From Pseudeuparius sepicola (taxonomy: Eukaryota; Arthropoda; Insecta; Coleoptera; Anthribidae), in the NCBI GenBank assembly GCA_963920635.1, contig OY987302.1:28123278-28187277 (forward strand): DNA of 64,000 nt, in the 5' to 3' direction. The notes beneath the pieces were generated by a model. It saw only the letters and a program-made list of their open reading frames with translations, did not search any database and had not been told where the DNA came from. How positions within the stretch are numbered: the stretch's first letter is position 1; the number at the start of each line of letters is the position of its first letter. Shown here one piece after another: positions 35,965-45,550 of this stretch. Position numbers and translations under genes: made by a program.

Positions 35965-37417
35965 TATAAAACTCCACAGTCACATTTTAATTCGTATACA
36001 CATGGTATTAATAACGGATCAATGTTATTTTTATTGTTGATAAATAGTTCACCTAGTGTGTTTTTCGACCTAAACGTTATATGAATGTTATGTTTGGAGA
36101 AAATGTTCATAATCTGATATGACAACTTGCCATTAAAAGTAAGAGAATAAAACCTCCGGTTTCCGTTTCCTGCGGGAGAAAGTCCATCATATGCCTGCTT
36201 ACTAAGATACTTCAACATACCTCTGTTAACTAACCTATCCACCAACTGCGGTTCAAATTCATGTGTAACTGATATCTGTTAATTTAAATCAATTTCATTG
36301 TTTCTTCTTTAAAATGTTAATGGTACCTATATTTATTGCTATATTTACGTAGCTATTGAAAGCTGTCATTTCGTGAGATTTTGGATGAAGGAATAACTTG
36401 TGGATAACTTGTTCTGTATTAATAGACTTTCTGTGAATATCGAATACATGTTTATTGTTCATTTGTTCATATTTTGTATTTTTAGGTCCAAAAAATGCAA
36501 TGTTTTGTTGTTTTCAATTTCCAGGATAAACTTTATTTTTGCATGTAGTGAGTTTAAATATTCCAAAAAGGAATCAAGAGAATCCACAGACATATGTAAT
36601 CATCGACATATCTATAGTAATAGATTATTTTATGTGAAAAGGTATTGTTATTTAAAATAAAATTTGTCTCGAAGAAATCTATAAATACATCTACCAAAAA
36701 CGGCTACAAGGGGATGCCATGGCCAAACCATATTTTTGACAATATGTAAAATCCTGGTAAGTGGAAAAAATATGTTTCAAAAAAATGTCCAAAACTTGCA
36801 GTAATTCATCACATTGGTTATCATCTAAAGAGCTGTCGTTAAGTTTTTGCCTAATAATATAGTCACTTCTTTTATAGGTATGTTGGTAAAAAGATTGGCA
36901 ACATCCAAGGACATCAGCAACGCACCCTCATATTTCTAAATCTTTAATTTTATTAACCGATTCTAAATTATTTTTAATTGATGCTGAAATTCGAAACTAA
37001 GATTACTTTTGAATGCATTGTTAAGCCACTTGGCCGATTTATAAGCAGGGGAGTTATTATAGCTTAACAGGTCTTATTGGCATTTCAGATAAATTATCCG
37101 TTTTGTGAACCTTAATCAATCCATACAAACGTGGGATCGATGTACAGTCAGCTGACAATAATTATTGGTAAAAATACACTTCTTTGATAAGCTTAGTGTT
37201 AAAAGTTTTTATAAAGGTAGGAAACTTAGGATTACAAACTTCTAAATTATTTTCATTGATAAACTTTGTGACTTTAGAGTCATAATCTTGTTTTTTTTTT
37301 GAGAATAACTGTTGAATTATCTTTTATCAGCCTTGGTTACGATTATTTTTTTCATTAATTTCGTGGGATTCGACCATAATAATTTACCTTTATTAAAAAA
37401 AATTTATACACTTAATT

Positions 37418-37447
37418 GACGCGTTTCGGCTCACAGCCATCATCATA
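37418..37447 (-). ncRNA. Hammerhead-ribozyme-like motif at the Penelope-like junction
   Basis: On the minus strand: (A)TGATGA, then GGCT-GTG-AGCC as a 4-bp stem II, then GAAA, then ACGCGT, a 6-nt palindrome that fits a minimal stem III formed in a dimer, then C as cleavage-site nucleotide 17. Stem I is supported: the 12 bases before the core (ending ATATTTTATT) pair with those after the site (AATTAAGTGTAT) at 11 of 12 positions counting G-U. The invariant C3 of CUGAUGA is A here, so this copy is probably inactive. Hammerheads in the pseudo-LTRs of Penelope-like elements are established; the position between copies A and B fits. Confidence 0.6.
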
Positions 37448-39130
37448 ATAAAATATATGCTAAAAAACATAAAATATATACACAATAAAATTTTAAAAAG
37501 TTACACAGCAAAAAAGAGAAAAAAAGGTACTTACAACAAAGCGTCAGTTCATGTCACTTTACAAAACAATATCAAAATTTACTTAAATTACATATTTCAA
37601 CCAATCATTGTTTCATTATTATAATATACAAGCGTAGAGGAGTAAGAACATTTCGGTTGGAAATGTGGGAAAGAACAAAGCAAGTTTAAAAAATTCATAT
37701 ATGAAACAAAAAACGTTCCTCACCTCGCCGCAAAGGAAAAAACAAGGTATTATTTTATAATTAAAGGGTGTAGCGAAAATGTTACTGCTGAAGAAGGTTT
37801 TGGTAAATTAAGTCTGTTTTTAAGTTAATACCATTTTGATTTTTTTTAATATACACTGTGTCCCGGATAAGAATGAACAGCATGGGGATATTGCAAACGG
37901 TGAGAGATAGGGCAACGGTTAAATGGCGAAAAAGTTGCGCAATTTTGAGGTCAATAAAATGGCACAAACAGATTTTTAATATATTTTTTCGTTTTTGAGT
38001 TATTTTTAAAAAAGTAAAATTTTGCGTTTTCGATTTTATTTTTTTGTGAAGTTGTTATCACAGATAGAGAAAAAAGAAAAACACTTTCTTATGGCATTTT
38101 TAACGGGCCTTAAGATGGCGATTTTAGATTTGTTCTACAACGTTTCGTTTTTGAAAAACCATCTTTAACCTTATTTTTTTAAATACGGACCTGGATTTTT
38201 TTTGCAGATTTTGAAAGCACTTTTCATTGCAAATACCATGATGTATGACAAGAAATATTCTATGTTAAATTGTTGTCAATACTGATTAATATTTAGACTC
38301 CTTATTATTAAATACAGGGCCGCATTAGACCAAAATGAATGGAAAAAAGGAATTTTCAGTATAATTGTCTCAAAACATTTTAAAAATATTTCGTGTCATA
38401 CATCATGGTATTTGCAATAAAAAGTGCTTTCAAAATCTAAAAAAAAAATCCAGGTCCGTATTTAAAAAAATAAGGTTAAAGATGGTTTCTCAAAAACGAA
38501 ACGTTGTAGAACAAATCTAAACTCGCCATCTTAAGGCCCGTTAAAAATGCCATAAGAAAGTGTTTTTCTTTTTTCTCTATCTGTGATAACAACTTCACAA
38601 AAAAATAAAATCGAAAACGCAAAATTTTACTTTTTTAAAAATAACTCAAAAACGAAAAAAGATATTAAAAATCTGTTTGTGCCATTTTATTGACCTCAAA
38701 ATTGCGAAACTTTCTCCCCATTTAATCGTTGCCCTATCTCTCACCGTTTGCAATATCCCCATGCTGTTCATTCTTATCCGAGACACAGTGTATATCATTT
38801 TATTTTTAAATTAAATCAGTTTGAAAATTTTTGTCAACCTTTGGTTTCAACTTAGAAAACATTTTACCTGTGTTATTTAGTGGTTTATGAGCAACAGTAA
38901 CATTATGTTTTTTAAAAATGTTAGCAATAGGTTCAGAGATATCTTTTTAATATGGCATTGAGAAATATTTGTTACTATTTTGATTATTATTATTAATATT
39001 AGATTGACCGTTGTAGATTCTATGTATCCTTTTCTTCATTATAGACTCAACAAAAGAAGGAGGGTAGTTATTTTTCATTAATGCATTTTTAACCTTTTTT
39101 AAATTTTTGTGTTACTTTTTGTTAAAATCT
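37448..39130 (-). pseudogene. Penelope-like retroelement fragment (copy A, C-terminal part and pseudo-LTR), split by a foldback
   Basis: Minus strand 39110-38815 reads LKKVKNALMKNNYPPSFVES, KKRIHRIYNG, YFSMPY, then IFKKHNVTVAHKPLNNTGKM and FSKLKP. This is the region between the reverse transcriptase and the GIY-YIG domain of Penelope-like proteins. It stops at foldback 37854-38790. Beyond it the sequence is non-coding A/T-rich DNA that leads to the hammerhead-like motif and then to the start of copy B, so the two fragments are head to tail with the pseudo-LTR between them. The reverse transcriptase part of copy A was not found upstream. Confidence 0.7.
37854..38790. mobile_element. Foldback element, CACTGTGTC ends, ~405-bp arms
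   Basis: The ends CACTGTGTCCCGGATAAGAA and its inverse are flanked by TA (37852-37853, 38791-38792). Arms 37854-38260 and 38383-38790 are almost identical, with a ~120-bp loop that contains TACAGGGCCGCATTAGAC. No coding content. It interrupts the Penelope-like copy A. Confidence 0.85.
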
Positions 39131-39975
39131 TTTGGATTTGTTTTCTTTCTACTTAGTAAAAATTATGCCTAAACATCCTTTGTTTACTTGCCTTTGCCAT
39201 TTTCCATTCAAATTGCCAAATACCTATATTAAGACCAAAAGCTTAAAGTATTAATAAATTCTCTAAAAAGTGAAATCCAAGATCAAAATTGCAGCAAAAT
39301 TGCCTTATTTTAAACTTCTTAACTTTTTCCATTATTGTGATTTTTTCGTGCTTTTTATGTTTTCGAAAAATACATATTTATATAACTTTAAATATATGAC
39401 AGCTAAAGCATATTGTTTATAATTTGGATGACAAATTGTTCTGGGACTAGGAACAAAACAAAGACGTTTTTTCTTTGAAAATTCAAGTTATTTATTCAAA
39501 TGCCCTCAGATTTTGCAGGGTACAAAAGAACATCCTTTAATAAGTCCCTATTATCCCAGAAATGAAGCTAATACGTCCAAAACAAATACGTGTAGCATCT
39601 TATTACCCCGCTCGGGGTAATAAGAACTTCATGAAAGGGTAATAAGAAATTCTATTTTTTATTACTAAATAGCTTCTTATTAAGCTCTAATATTTTATTC
39701 ACGTTTTCAAATACTACAGAGCTCTACCTTTCTAAGAAGAGATGGATATCTTATACCTAATGTTAGATATTAGGTCTGTATGACCTATTTGGGGTAGAAG
39801 ATCATGACCTAACATTTTGTGATTAATTCTTAAATTCTGAACTCATTTTGCTAGAAATAAACCAAAATTTCACAGATTGTTTTGCTTGTAGTGTATCGAA
39901 CTTCGAATCGACGTCATAGTAACCATGACCCATAGCCCACTTTTCTTCATTTGTTTTATCAAAGCAAAAGTTATA
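39131..39975. other. AT-rich flank, nothing recognised
   Basis: No gene was recognised. A short near-duplicate (GGGGTAATAAGAA and GGGTAATAAGAAA near 39615-39645) is the only repeat noticed. Confidence 0.3.
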
Positions 39976-40155
39976 CAGTCAAGTCCCCATTCTTGGGACG
40001 GTTTTCAACTTTAACCGTTCACAGTGAGTCGCTGGGTTGTGCTGTAGAAAAACTATTAACGTCAAAAGTTGGGTGAATGGTGAGAGATATCTTTGAAAAA
40101 ATTTGTTGTTGAGAAAAAGTTATTGTATATTTGTTTTTATTTTTTTTATTGTTTG

Positions 40156-40245
40156 TCCCAAGTTAGGAGCACGTTCCCATACTTGGGACACCTATGTTAT
40201 TAGCCTGTTAAATCAAGTTAGGGCGTCAGAATCTTTACTTGGGAC
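40156..40245. promoter_or_regulatory. Sub-terminal transposase-binding-site candidates (left end)
   Basis: Three copies of the terminal-repeat core lie here: GTCCCAAGT (40156-40164), ACTTGGGAC (40181-40189) and ACTTGGGAC (40237-40245), in both orientations. Their counterparts on the right side form a near-perfect palindrome at 42536-42557. Repeated end motifs often are transposase-binding sites. Confidence 0.5.
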
Positions 40246-40403
40246 TGGAAAATACATTTTTAAAAATATGTATACATATATTTGTGTTTTGAATTTTTTG
40301 GGGGGCCAAAAAATTAAAAACTGAAGCAAAAAATAAAAAAGTTTATTCCAAACGAAAATAAAATAAATATCCACTCTTTAACAAACTTAGAATATTTTAA
40401 AAG

Positions 40404-42434
40404 TTAACAAACAAGATCGTTAAAAGTAAATATAGTGTTTCTAGTGTTGCTAACGGGTTTTATCACTCTTTTTATTTGAGATCTTTGGACAAATAGCCTG
40501 TCTTCAATGTCTGGAAAAACAAACACGTTGTGGGAGCCTTTGTACTTTCGCATAAAGTCCAACAGAATTTGTTCGCGGTCAATTTTTAAAATTCTTCCCA
40601 CAAACTCTTTGGTACATTCTTTTTTTGTGCCCTCGTTATATTTGAGGTCCACAATGACAAAGTCTTTAATTTCTAATTGCACGTTACTTTCAGTCTTTTC
40701 TTGCTCGGTCTTATCGTAGGAATTAGGGTTAGAAATGTCTTCAGTCTTGTCTAGTATTGCTTTATCACCATCGGGCTTCTCACTGGCTATTTTTTCAGCA
40801 CTCTCTTTAGTTTGCGCATCCATATCTGCCATGTAGTCTGAATTATTGTTCAAGTTATCTGTGAATTTTTTTTTGCTTTGTTCCCGCCTGTCTTCTATAA
40901 AATCTGAAAAATCTTCCATATCTACATCAGAGTCGGTATCATGTAGGGACAGATGACCTTCGTCTTCGCTTGAGCCAGAGAGGTCATATAGAGTCTTGGT
41001 TTTAACTAGTCGTTTTTTTACTTTTAAATTAGGTGCGTTGGATGGCCCAGGGATTGCAGCAACGTCATTCTTTTTCTTTTCTGTCCTTACTTTTTTAATA
41101 TTCTCCACCACATCTAGTTCCGATAAACTCTTTCCTGGGGCTGTAGTGACTTTTTTTCTTTTTCTTAAAGTTTGGGTTTCACTTTGCCTTTTTTGTTTAA
41201 GAAAACTTTCGAAGCTGTTTGTCCAAACTTCGGAGTTTTCTTTGGTGTCATCTTTTTGAGGTAGACGCTTTAGGACTTGGTATGGATCTAGGGGGTAAAT
41301 TCCACTTGCTGCAAAACCACTTTTTAAGTTTTGGGCGGAGCTTTTTTCTATAATTTCCAATACCTGCTTCAATTTTCGAGGAAATATATCTTTTGCAATG
41401 GAACCACGATGTTTGCTTTTATATTCATCTAGCAATTTTCTCCATGCTGTCTTCAGCGGACTAAAGTAGGCAAGGTCCAGGGGTTGACATAGATGGGTAC
41501 TGTTAGGTGGAAGGAGCAGAAATTTGATATTATTCTCTATACACAATTCCAGCACTCGAATGGAAACGTGGCTAGCCAGATTGTCGCCAATAATAGCTTT
41601 GGGGCCATCTCCAAGTTTTTTGAGGTAAGGTAAAGCCACTGTAATGAACCAATCTTCAAATAATGGTCCCTCGAACCAGCCTGATTTCGATCGGTTGTAC
41701 CTGGCATTTTTCGGACCGCCTTCCATCCAAGAATGGTACAAGTTAGTTGCAGATTTGTAAACTACGTAAACGGGTAGTGTGCTTCCACTTGCAGATCCTG
41801 CAAACATCACCGAAAAACCAGCCTTACTTGTGTCTTTTATTTGTTCTGGATTTTTACAATGACGATGAACAATAACTTTTTTTTTGCCGGGATCATCTTG
41901 CATGTTTGTTTCGTCGTAATTTATTATTGATTCTGGGGGTATATCTTTAAGCGACTCTTTTAATTCGTTAAAATATTCTGTGATCACTTCTGGAGTTATT
42001 CCTGCCCTAGCACGCTTAATGTTGTGACTAAGTCTCGTTTTTAATAAATCTTGTTGGCGGGCTAAAAAAGCTTTTAGCCATTTTTTACCCGGTTTGTTGT
42101 TTATAAAACGTTTTTCTGTGACACCTTTTCCATCCAACCTTTTTTTAATTACTTCCTTTAGGTCTCTCTTTGTCAAGGGATATCCCCACTTTGCAGCCAA
42201 GGATAAGCATTTTGATATATGGGCTTCTTCCGTTGCTGAAAACACGGGTGGGCGTCCATATTTTTGTAGATGTTTATTGTTTATTTTTCTATTCAGCGTA
42301 CTTTTAGATATCCCGTATTTTTCTTCTGCCTGCCTTACTGAGAGTTTATTTCTTCTTATATCTGTCAATGCAATTTGGAGCAGTTCCTCTGAATAATCAT
42401 GGTATTTTCTTTTGTCTAGCCTTCTAGTCTCCAT
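40404..42434 (-). CDS. Pogo/jerky-like transposase, intact
   Basis: This 676-residue protein should bind the element's ends and carry out cut-and-paste transposition in the nucleus. Numbering from the ATG at 42434 (good context, ACAATGG; the six codons upstream begin with TTG): residues ~11-55 form a psq-type helix-turn-helix (YSEELLQIAL, VRQAEEKYGISKSTL), ~60-145 a CENP-B-type DNA-binding domain (GRPPVFSATEE, GYPLTKRDL, KKWLKAFLARQ), and ~165-380 the DDE_1 domain. The catalytic triad is readable: NYDET (D174), GDN (D284) and QPLD (D320), spaced DD35D. A basic/serine region and a strongly acidic stretch (~500-540) follow. The C-terminus (~605-676, VGRILKI, FVFPDIEDRLFV) is a small conserved-looking domain that I cannot name. 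Length and domain order are normal for this family and there are no internal stops. Introns cannot be excluded but are not needed. Confidence 0.9.
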   Translation of the reverse strand: METRRLDKRKYHDYSEELLQIALTDIRRNKLSVRQAEEKYGISKSTLNRKINNKHLQKYGRPPVFSATEEAHISKCLSLAAKWGYPLTKRDLKEVIKKRLDGKGVTEKRFINNKPGKKWLKAFLARQQDLLKTRLSHNIKRARAGITPEVITEYFNELKESLKDIPPESIINYDETNMQDDPGKKKVIVHRHCKNPEQIKDTSKAGFSVMFAGSASGSTLPVYVVYKSATNLYHSWMEGGPKNARYNRSKSGWFEGPLFEDWFITVALPYLKKLGDGPKAIIGDNLASHVSIRVLELCIENNIKFLLLPPNSTHLCQPLDLAYFSPLKTAWRKLLDEYKSKHRGSIAKDIFPRKLKQVLEIIEKSSAQNLKSGFAASGIYPLDPYQVLKRLPQKDDTKENSEVWTNSFESFLKQKRQSETQTLRKRKKVTTAPGKSLSELDVVENIKKVRTEKKKNDVAAIPGPSNAPNLKVKKRLVKTKTLYDLSGSSEDEGHLSLHDTDSDVDMEDFSDFIEDRREQSKKKFTDNLNNNSDYMADMDAQTKESAEKIASEKPDGDKAILDKTEDISNPNSYDKTEQEKTESNVQLEIKDFVIVDLKYNEGTKKECTKEFVGRILKIDREQILLDFMRKYKGSHNVFVFPDIEDRLFVQRSQIKRVIKPVSNTRNTIFTFNDLVC

Positions 42435-42535
42435 TGTGCTTTTTTGGGTCAACCTGGTACAAAAACATATATATCAAAATCAAGTAGGATTCGCTGACCG
42501 AACATCAGAATATCATAATATGTAAGCACATCCAA

Positions 42536-42557
42536 ACTTGGGACAAGTGTCCCAAGT
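42536..42557. promoter_or_regulatory. Palindromic sub-terminal site (right end)
   Basis: ACTTGGGACAAGTGTCCCAA GT is a 22-bp palindrome made of two inverted copies of the ACTTGGGAC core of the pogo-like terminal repeat. It lies about 100 bp upstream of the transposase start, where binding could also repress transcription. That role is inferred only from position. Confidence 0.5.
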
Positions 42558-42947
42558 TTTGATACTTTGCACAATTTTTTCTAAAATATTAATACAAAAA
42601 AAATAAACAAAAGCAAACATTTAACACTATGAAAACCAGTTGAAGATATGTATAGAGTATAACATACCAAAATTTGAAAAGTGTATACTTATTTTCCTTT
42701 AATCTACAGAGCACTTTAGTTGGGTTATTTTAACGAAATATCGAAGGTCCAGTTTTGGCGGGAAACCGTACTTACCGTGATCACAACTCGCGCATGCACT
42801 CGCCTCAGCGGTTGACGGGAGACTAGAAGAAGCGCGCGCGGCGGCGTTCGCGAGACTTTGTTGCAGTGTTGCCATTTTATAAGACTTCAAAAATGCGCCG
42901 TTTTTGTCCCAATTAATGGCGCCGTCCCAAGAATAGGGACTTGACTG

Positions 42948-44917
42948 TACCTTATTTACCTACGTCATAAAAATTAAGTATTCTTAATTTTGATGTCGGT
43001 TATATATTTTTAAGGCATCATAATTTGTTTTATCATCAAAGTGTCATTCGTATATGAATTTGAGTGTATCTTTGGGCTATCCACGATGTCTATCGTGTTT
43101 TAGGATAATTATTAAAGACTTCTAAAGCGCCATTGAACATTAAAATTAACAATAGAACGCAGGTACATACTAAAGTTATAATAGGATAATTTTAGGGCTA
43201 CTACTGTTTTGCACTATTATAAGACATATTTTATGGCTTAAGTTGACTTTATGAAAGCAACTGTAATAACGCCATTTCTCTTTTATGTAACCTTTTTGAG
43301 ATGTAAAGTTATTCAGTAATTATCTTTTAGGTGATATTTTATAACTTCTGATAATAGTTACCACCGGAACAGGTTGTTATATTATAAGGGCTACATTAAA
43401 CTTTTTCCCTTTAATCGGATGATCTTCGCGGATACAAGTGGAATTTATGGTGGATTGCCGTTTTTGTGTGCGCTGTCCTCTGTGCTACCTTTCTCTTGAT
43501 ACCACATATATTCCAGTCTAAGCTTTATTAGGTATCATTTCTGCAGCAAAAAAACCTTGTAGCATCGTTGAATACTTCTTGTTGAAGTTCTTGACCTTGC
43601 CACCACATCCTCAAGAATACAATACATGGTCTACATTCTTCCTTGAACGAATTGCTGAAATTGTGCAGGTAACCGCCAAAATGTTTTCGACAATGAAACT
43701 GGACCACGCCACACAAAAATATATGAAGGAAAGTTAAATGGACGACCTTCAACACTAATATAGTTCGGAAATCAACCGCTGCAAGATCATGTCGCAGTTG
43801 AAGTTCAAACTTTCACACCTAATATTGATATTTTGTGGGAGCTAATGTGGCGTTTGACTGTTGGCGCTCAAATTACTAACCTAATTTTATTCCCATAATC
43901 CGACATTTGAAAAATTATTTGTTATTTACTCATTTACTGCCTTATTTTTAAGAATTCCGTTAATATCAAGTGGGTAAGTACCTAAAGATATTTCAATTTA
44001 TTAAAATTCTTGAATTTAATCCCTATTGAATAAATTGATCGACATTTATGATATTAACTACCTATGTGTATATAGTGTTTGGATTGTGCCCGTTTTTTCA
44101 ATAGTGTTTTATTATTCACAGAAAATCTACTACGAAAACCCAGTTTATGCTGTTAAACATTGATGTGTTGTCTGAAATTCCAGCATTATGGAAAGAAAAT
44201 TCAATAAGTGTTCTGTGCCAGGATGTGATGACTGTACTAAATAAATTTAGCTATTTCAAATTAATAAATTAATTAGTAAGTTTATTTGAAGGCTATTTTT
44301 TGCAGTAACTGCATATATCCTTATAATCTCGTTTCGCTAAACAGTGTGATATGCTAAAGTTGTTACCATATAGCAAAATTTTAATTTTTAGTTTGTTAGA
44401 GAATAACTGCATTGTGTTTGGAAATTTTGTACCAATATTTTAAATGTTTCTTATCTAGTTTTAAGGAAGGTTCTTTTTTTTTCAGTTTAATGCTCTTTTC
44501 TCGATACAGTCCGACTGGAATAGGTAAAAAATTAAGTTACATCTTAATTTTTAACCTTAGCTGGGCTGTACCTCAGAGTAGACTTAATTGAAAAAAAAAA
44601 TTAAGAACTTTTCTTAAAATCATGTAAGAAACAAATCAAATATTTGTTCATAATTCCGAAACAACCTGTATATAAGTTTCAAATTACCCGCCAAAATTTT
44701 CTGAGAGCCCTCTATTATTACGTAGTTCAACTATATTTCCGCAGTACAGAATACAGAATTCTGTTTAAGTGTTAAGATAGTACTGAAATCAGCCGCTTCA
44801 AGTCTCTGAAAACAAGGTTCAAGTGATCACATGGAAGTTTCAGTTATATTTTGTATGTTATGTGAACTGGACGTCTACCGTATTTTCGGGGGTACCTAAT
44901 AAATACCGATAAATTTT
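42948..44917. other. Flank without firm genes
   Basis: Mostly A/T-rich sequence with nothing recognised, apart from the weak LINE-like fragment at 43528-43760. A local run of short repeats or complementary pieces was not seen. Confidence 0.3.
43528..43760 (-). pseudogene. Possible 3' end of a non-LTR retrotransposon ORF2
   Basis: On the minus strand, KHFGGYLHNF followed by a Cys-x2-Cys (EECRPC) resembles the GHGxFxxYLxRF...CxxC segment at the C-terminus of R1/Jockey-type LINE proteins. In a shifted frame VARSRTSTRS follows, where these proteins have a HxLxxCPR segment, but the His and Cys are not preserved. This is a short, single-block match. Confidence 0.25.
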
Positions 44918-45527
44918 CAGGGGTAATATAACAAGTGGTGTGCCTATTATCGATAATACCTTTCGTTAATTTTACGAATTATAATGAGTGATAAATTGAC
45001 GAAAGGTATTATCTATTATTAGGCATACCACGAGTTGTATTTAAAAAGAGAATTTAACAACTGCAAATAGTTTAATAATTATTCAGTGTGTATATATAGC
45101 CATAATTTAACAACCCAACTTCTTAGGAATAAATTAACTACAAGAATTATAAATAGGGGAAATCCTACTCTCTTAGTTAAGTCCTAGTTACGCTAAACCA
45201 ATATTCTGACAGCTAAAACTGATAACCCGATAACTTCTTCACATTACCAAATTTAATATAGGACTATAATAGAAAGTTCAATCGAAATGACAGCTAGCAG
45301 TCAAACTAACTGTTTGCAGTTGTTAAATTCTCTTTTTAAATACAACTCGTGGTATGCCTAATAATAGATAATACCTTTCCTTAATTTATCACTCATTATA
45401 ATCCCAATGCTAAGAAAATACTACTCTTGCTGCGCAGTCGTGGTATTTTCAGCTTTGGGATTATAATTCGTAAAGTTAACGAAAGGTATTATCAATAATA
45501 GGCACATCACTTGTTATATTACCCCTG
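44918..45527. mobile_element. Foldback element, CAGGGGTAAT ends
   Basis: The left arm 44918-45070 and right arm 45310-45527 mirror each other: CAGGGGTAATATAACAAGTG, CGAAAGGTATTATC and GAGAATTTAACAACTGCAAA are shared. The right arm is longer because a 57-bp hairpin is inserted in it (45403-45459). Spacer of ~240 bp without recognised content. Confidence 0.8.
45403..45459. mobile_element. 57-bp hairpin insertion with 8-bp target duplication
   Basis: The insertion starts CCCAATGCTAAGAAAATACT and ends with an inverted version (GTATTTTCAGCTTTGGG). It is flanked by ATTATAAT on both sides (45395-45402, 45460-45467). The left arm of the host foldback has only one ATTATAAT at the matching place (TACGAATTATAATGAGTG), which shows the uninterrupted state. 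Confidence 0.8.
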
Positions 45528-45550
45528 AAAATACCACTAGTGGTATTTTC
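45527..45550. repeat. Perfect 24-bp palindrome
   Basis: GAAAATACCACTAGTGGTAT TTTC is fully self-complementary and lies at the right edge of the foldback. Its half-site GAAAATACCAC is also present in the 57-bp hairpin insertion. Confidence 0.85.

Larger units (their letters stand above)
34440..37445 (-). pseudogene. Penelope-like retroelement, reverse transcriptase plus GIY-YIG endonuclease (broken copy B)
   Basis: Minus-strand blocks appear in family order: VTKADK near 37345; DYDSKVTKFINENN-like at about 37290-37250; LLSYNNSPAYKSAKWLNN at 37080-37025; RT motif A SLDVANLFTNIP (36930-36890); GLAMASP (36730-36705); motif C YYRYVDDYICL (36621-36589); FLDLKI (about 36500); the linker FRSKNTLGELF with VYELKC (36085-36000) that leads into GIY-YIG; then, beyond foldback 34712-35964, EHKR and KILQRESNERLLGNYEN (34660-34560). 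The catalytic Asp residues of motifs A and C survive, but frameshifts and stops are frequent. Such elements prime reverse transcription at sites nicked by their GIY-YIG domain. Confidence 0.85.
39976..42947. mobile_element. Pogo-like DNA transposon, apparently complete
   Basis: 26-bp terminal inverted repeats (CAGTCAAGTCCCCATTCTTG GGACGG at the left) match at 25 of 26 positions at the right (42922-42947). TA duplications flank both ends (39974-39975 and 42948-42949). The 2,972-bp element contains one long transposase frame on the minus strand. ACTTGGGAC, the core of the terminal repeat, recurs several times below both ends. Intact ends, intact duplication and an intact frame point to a recent insertion. 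Confidence 0.95.

Noticed and set aside
40507..42396. Plus-strand frames opposite the transposase
   Set aside because: They are antisense shadows of the intact minus-strand gene.
42435..42452. Six extra N-terminal codons beginning with TTG upstream of the transposase ATG
   Set aside because: A TTG start is not expected in an animal nuclear gene; the ATG at 42434 has a good context.
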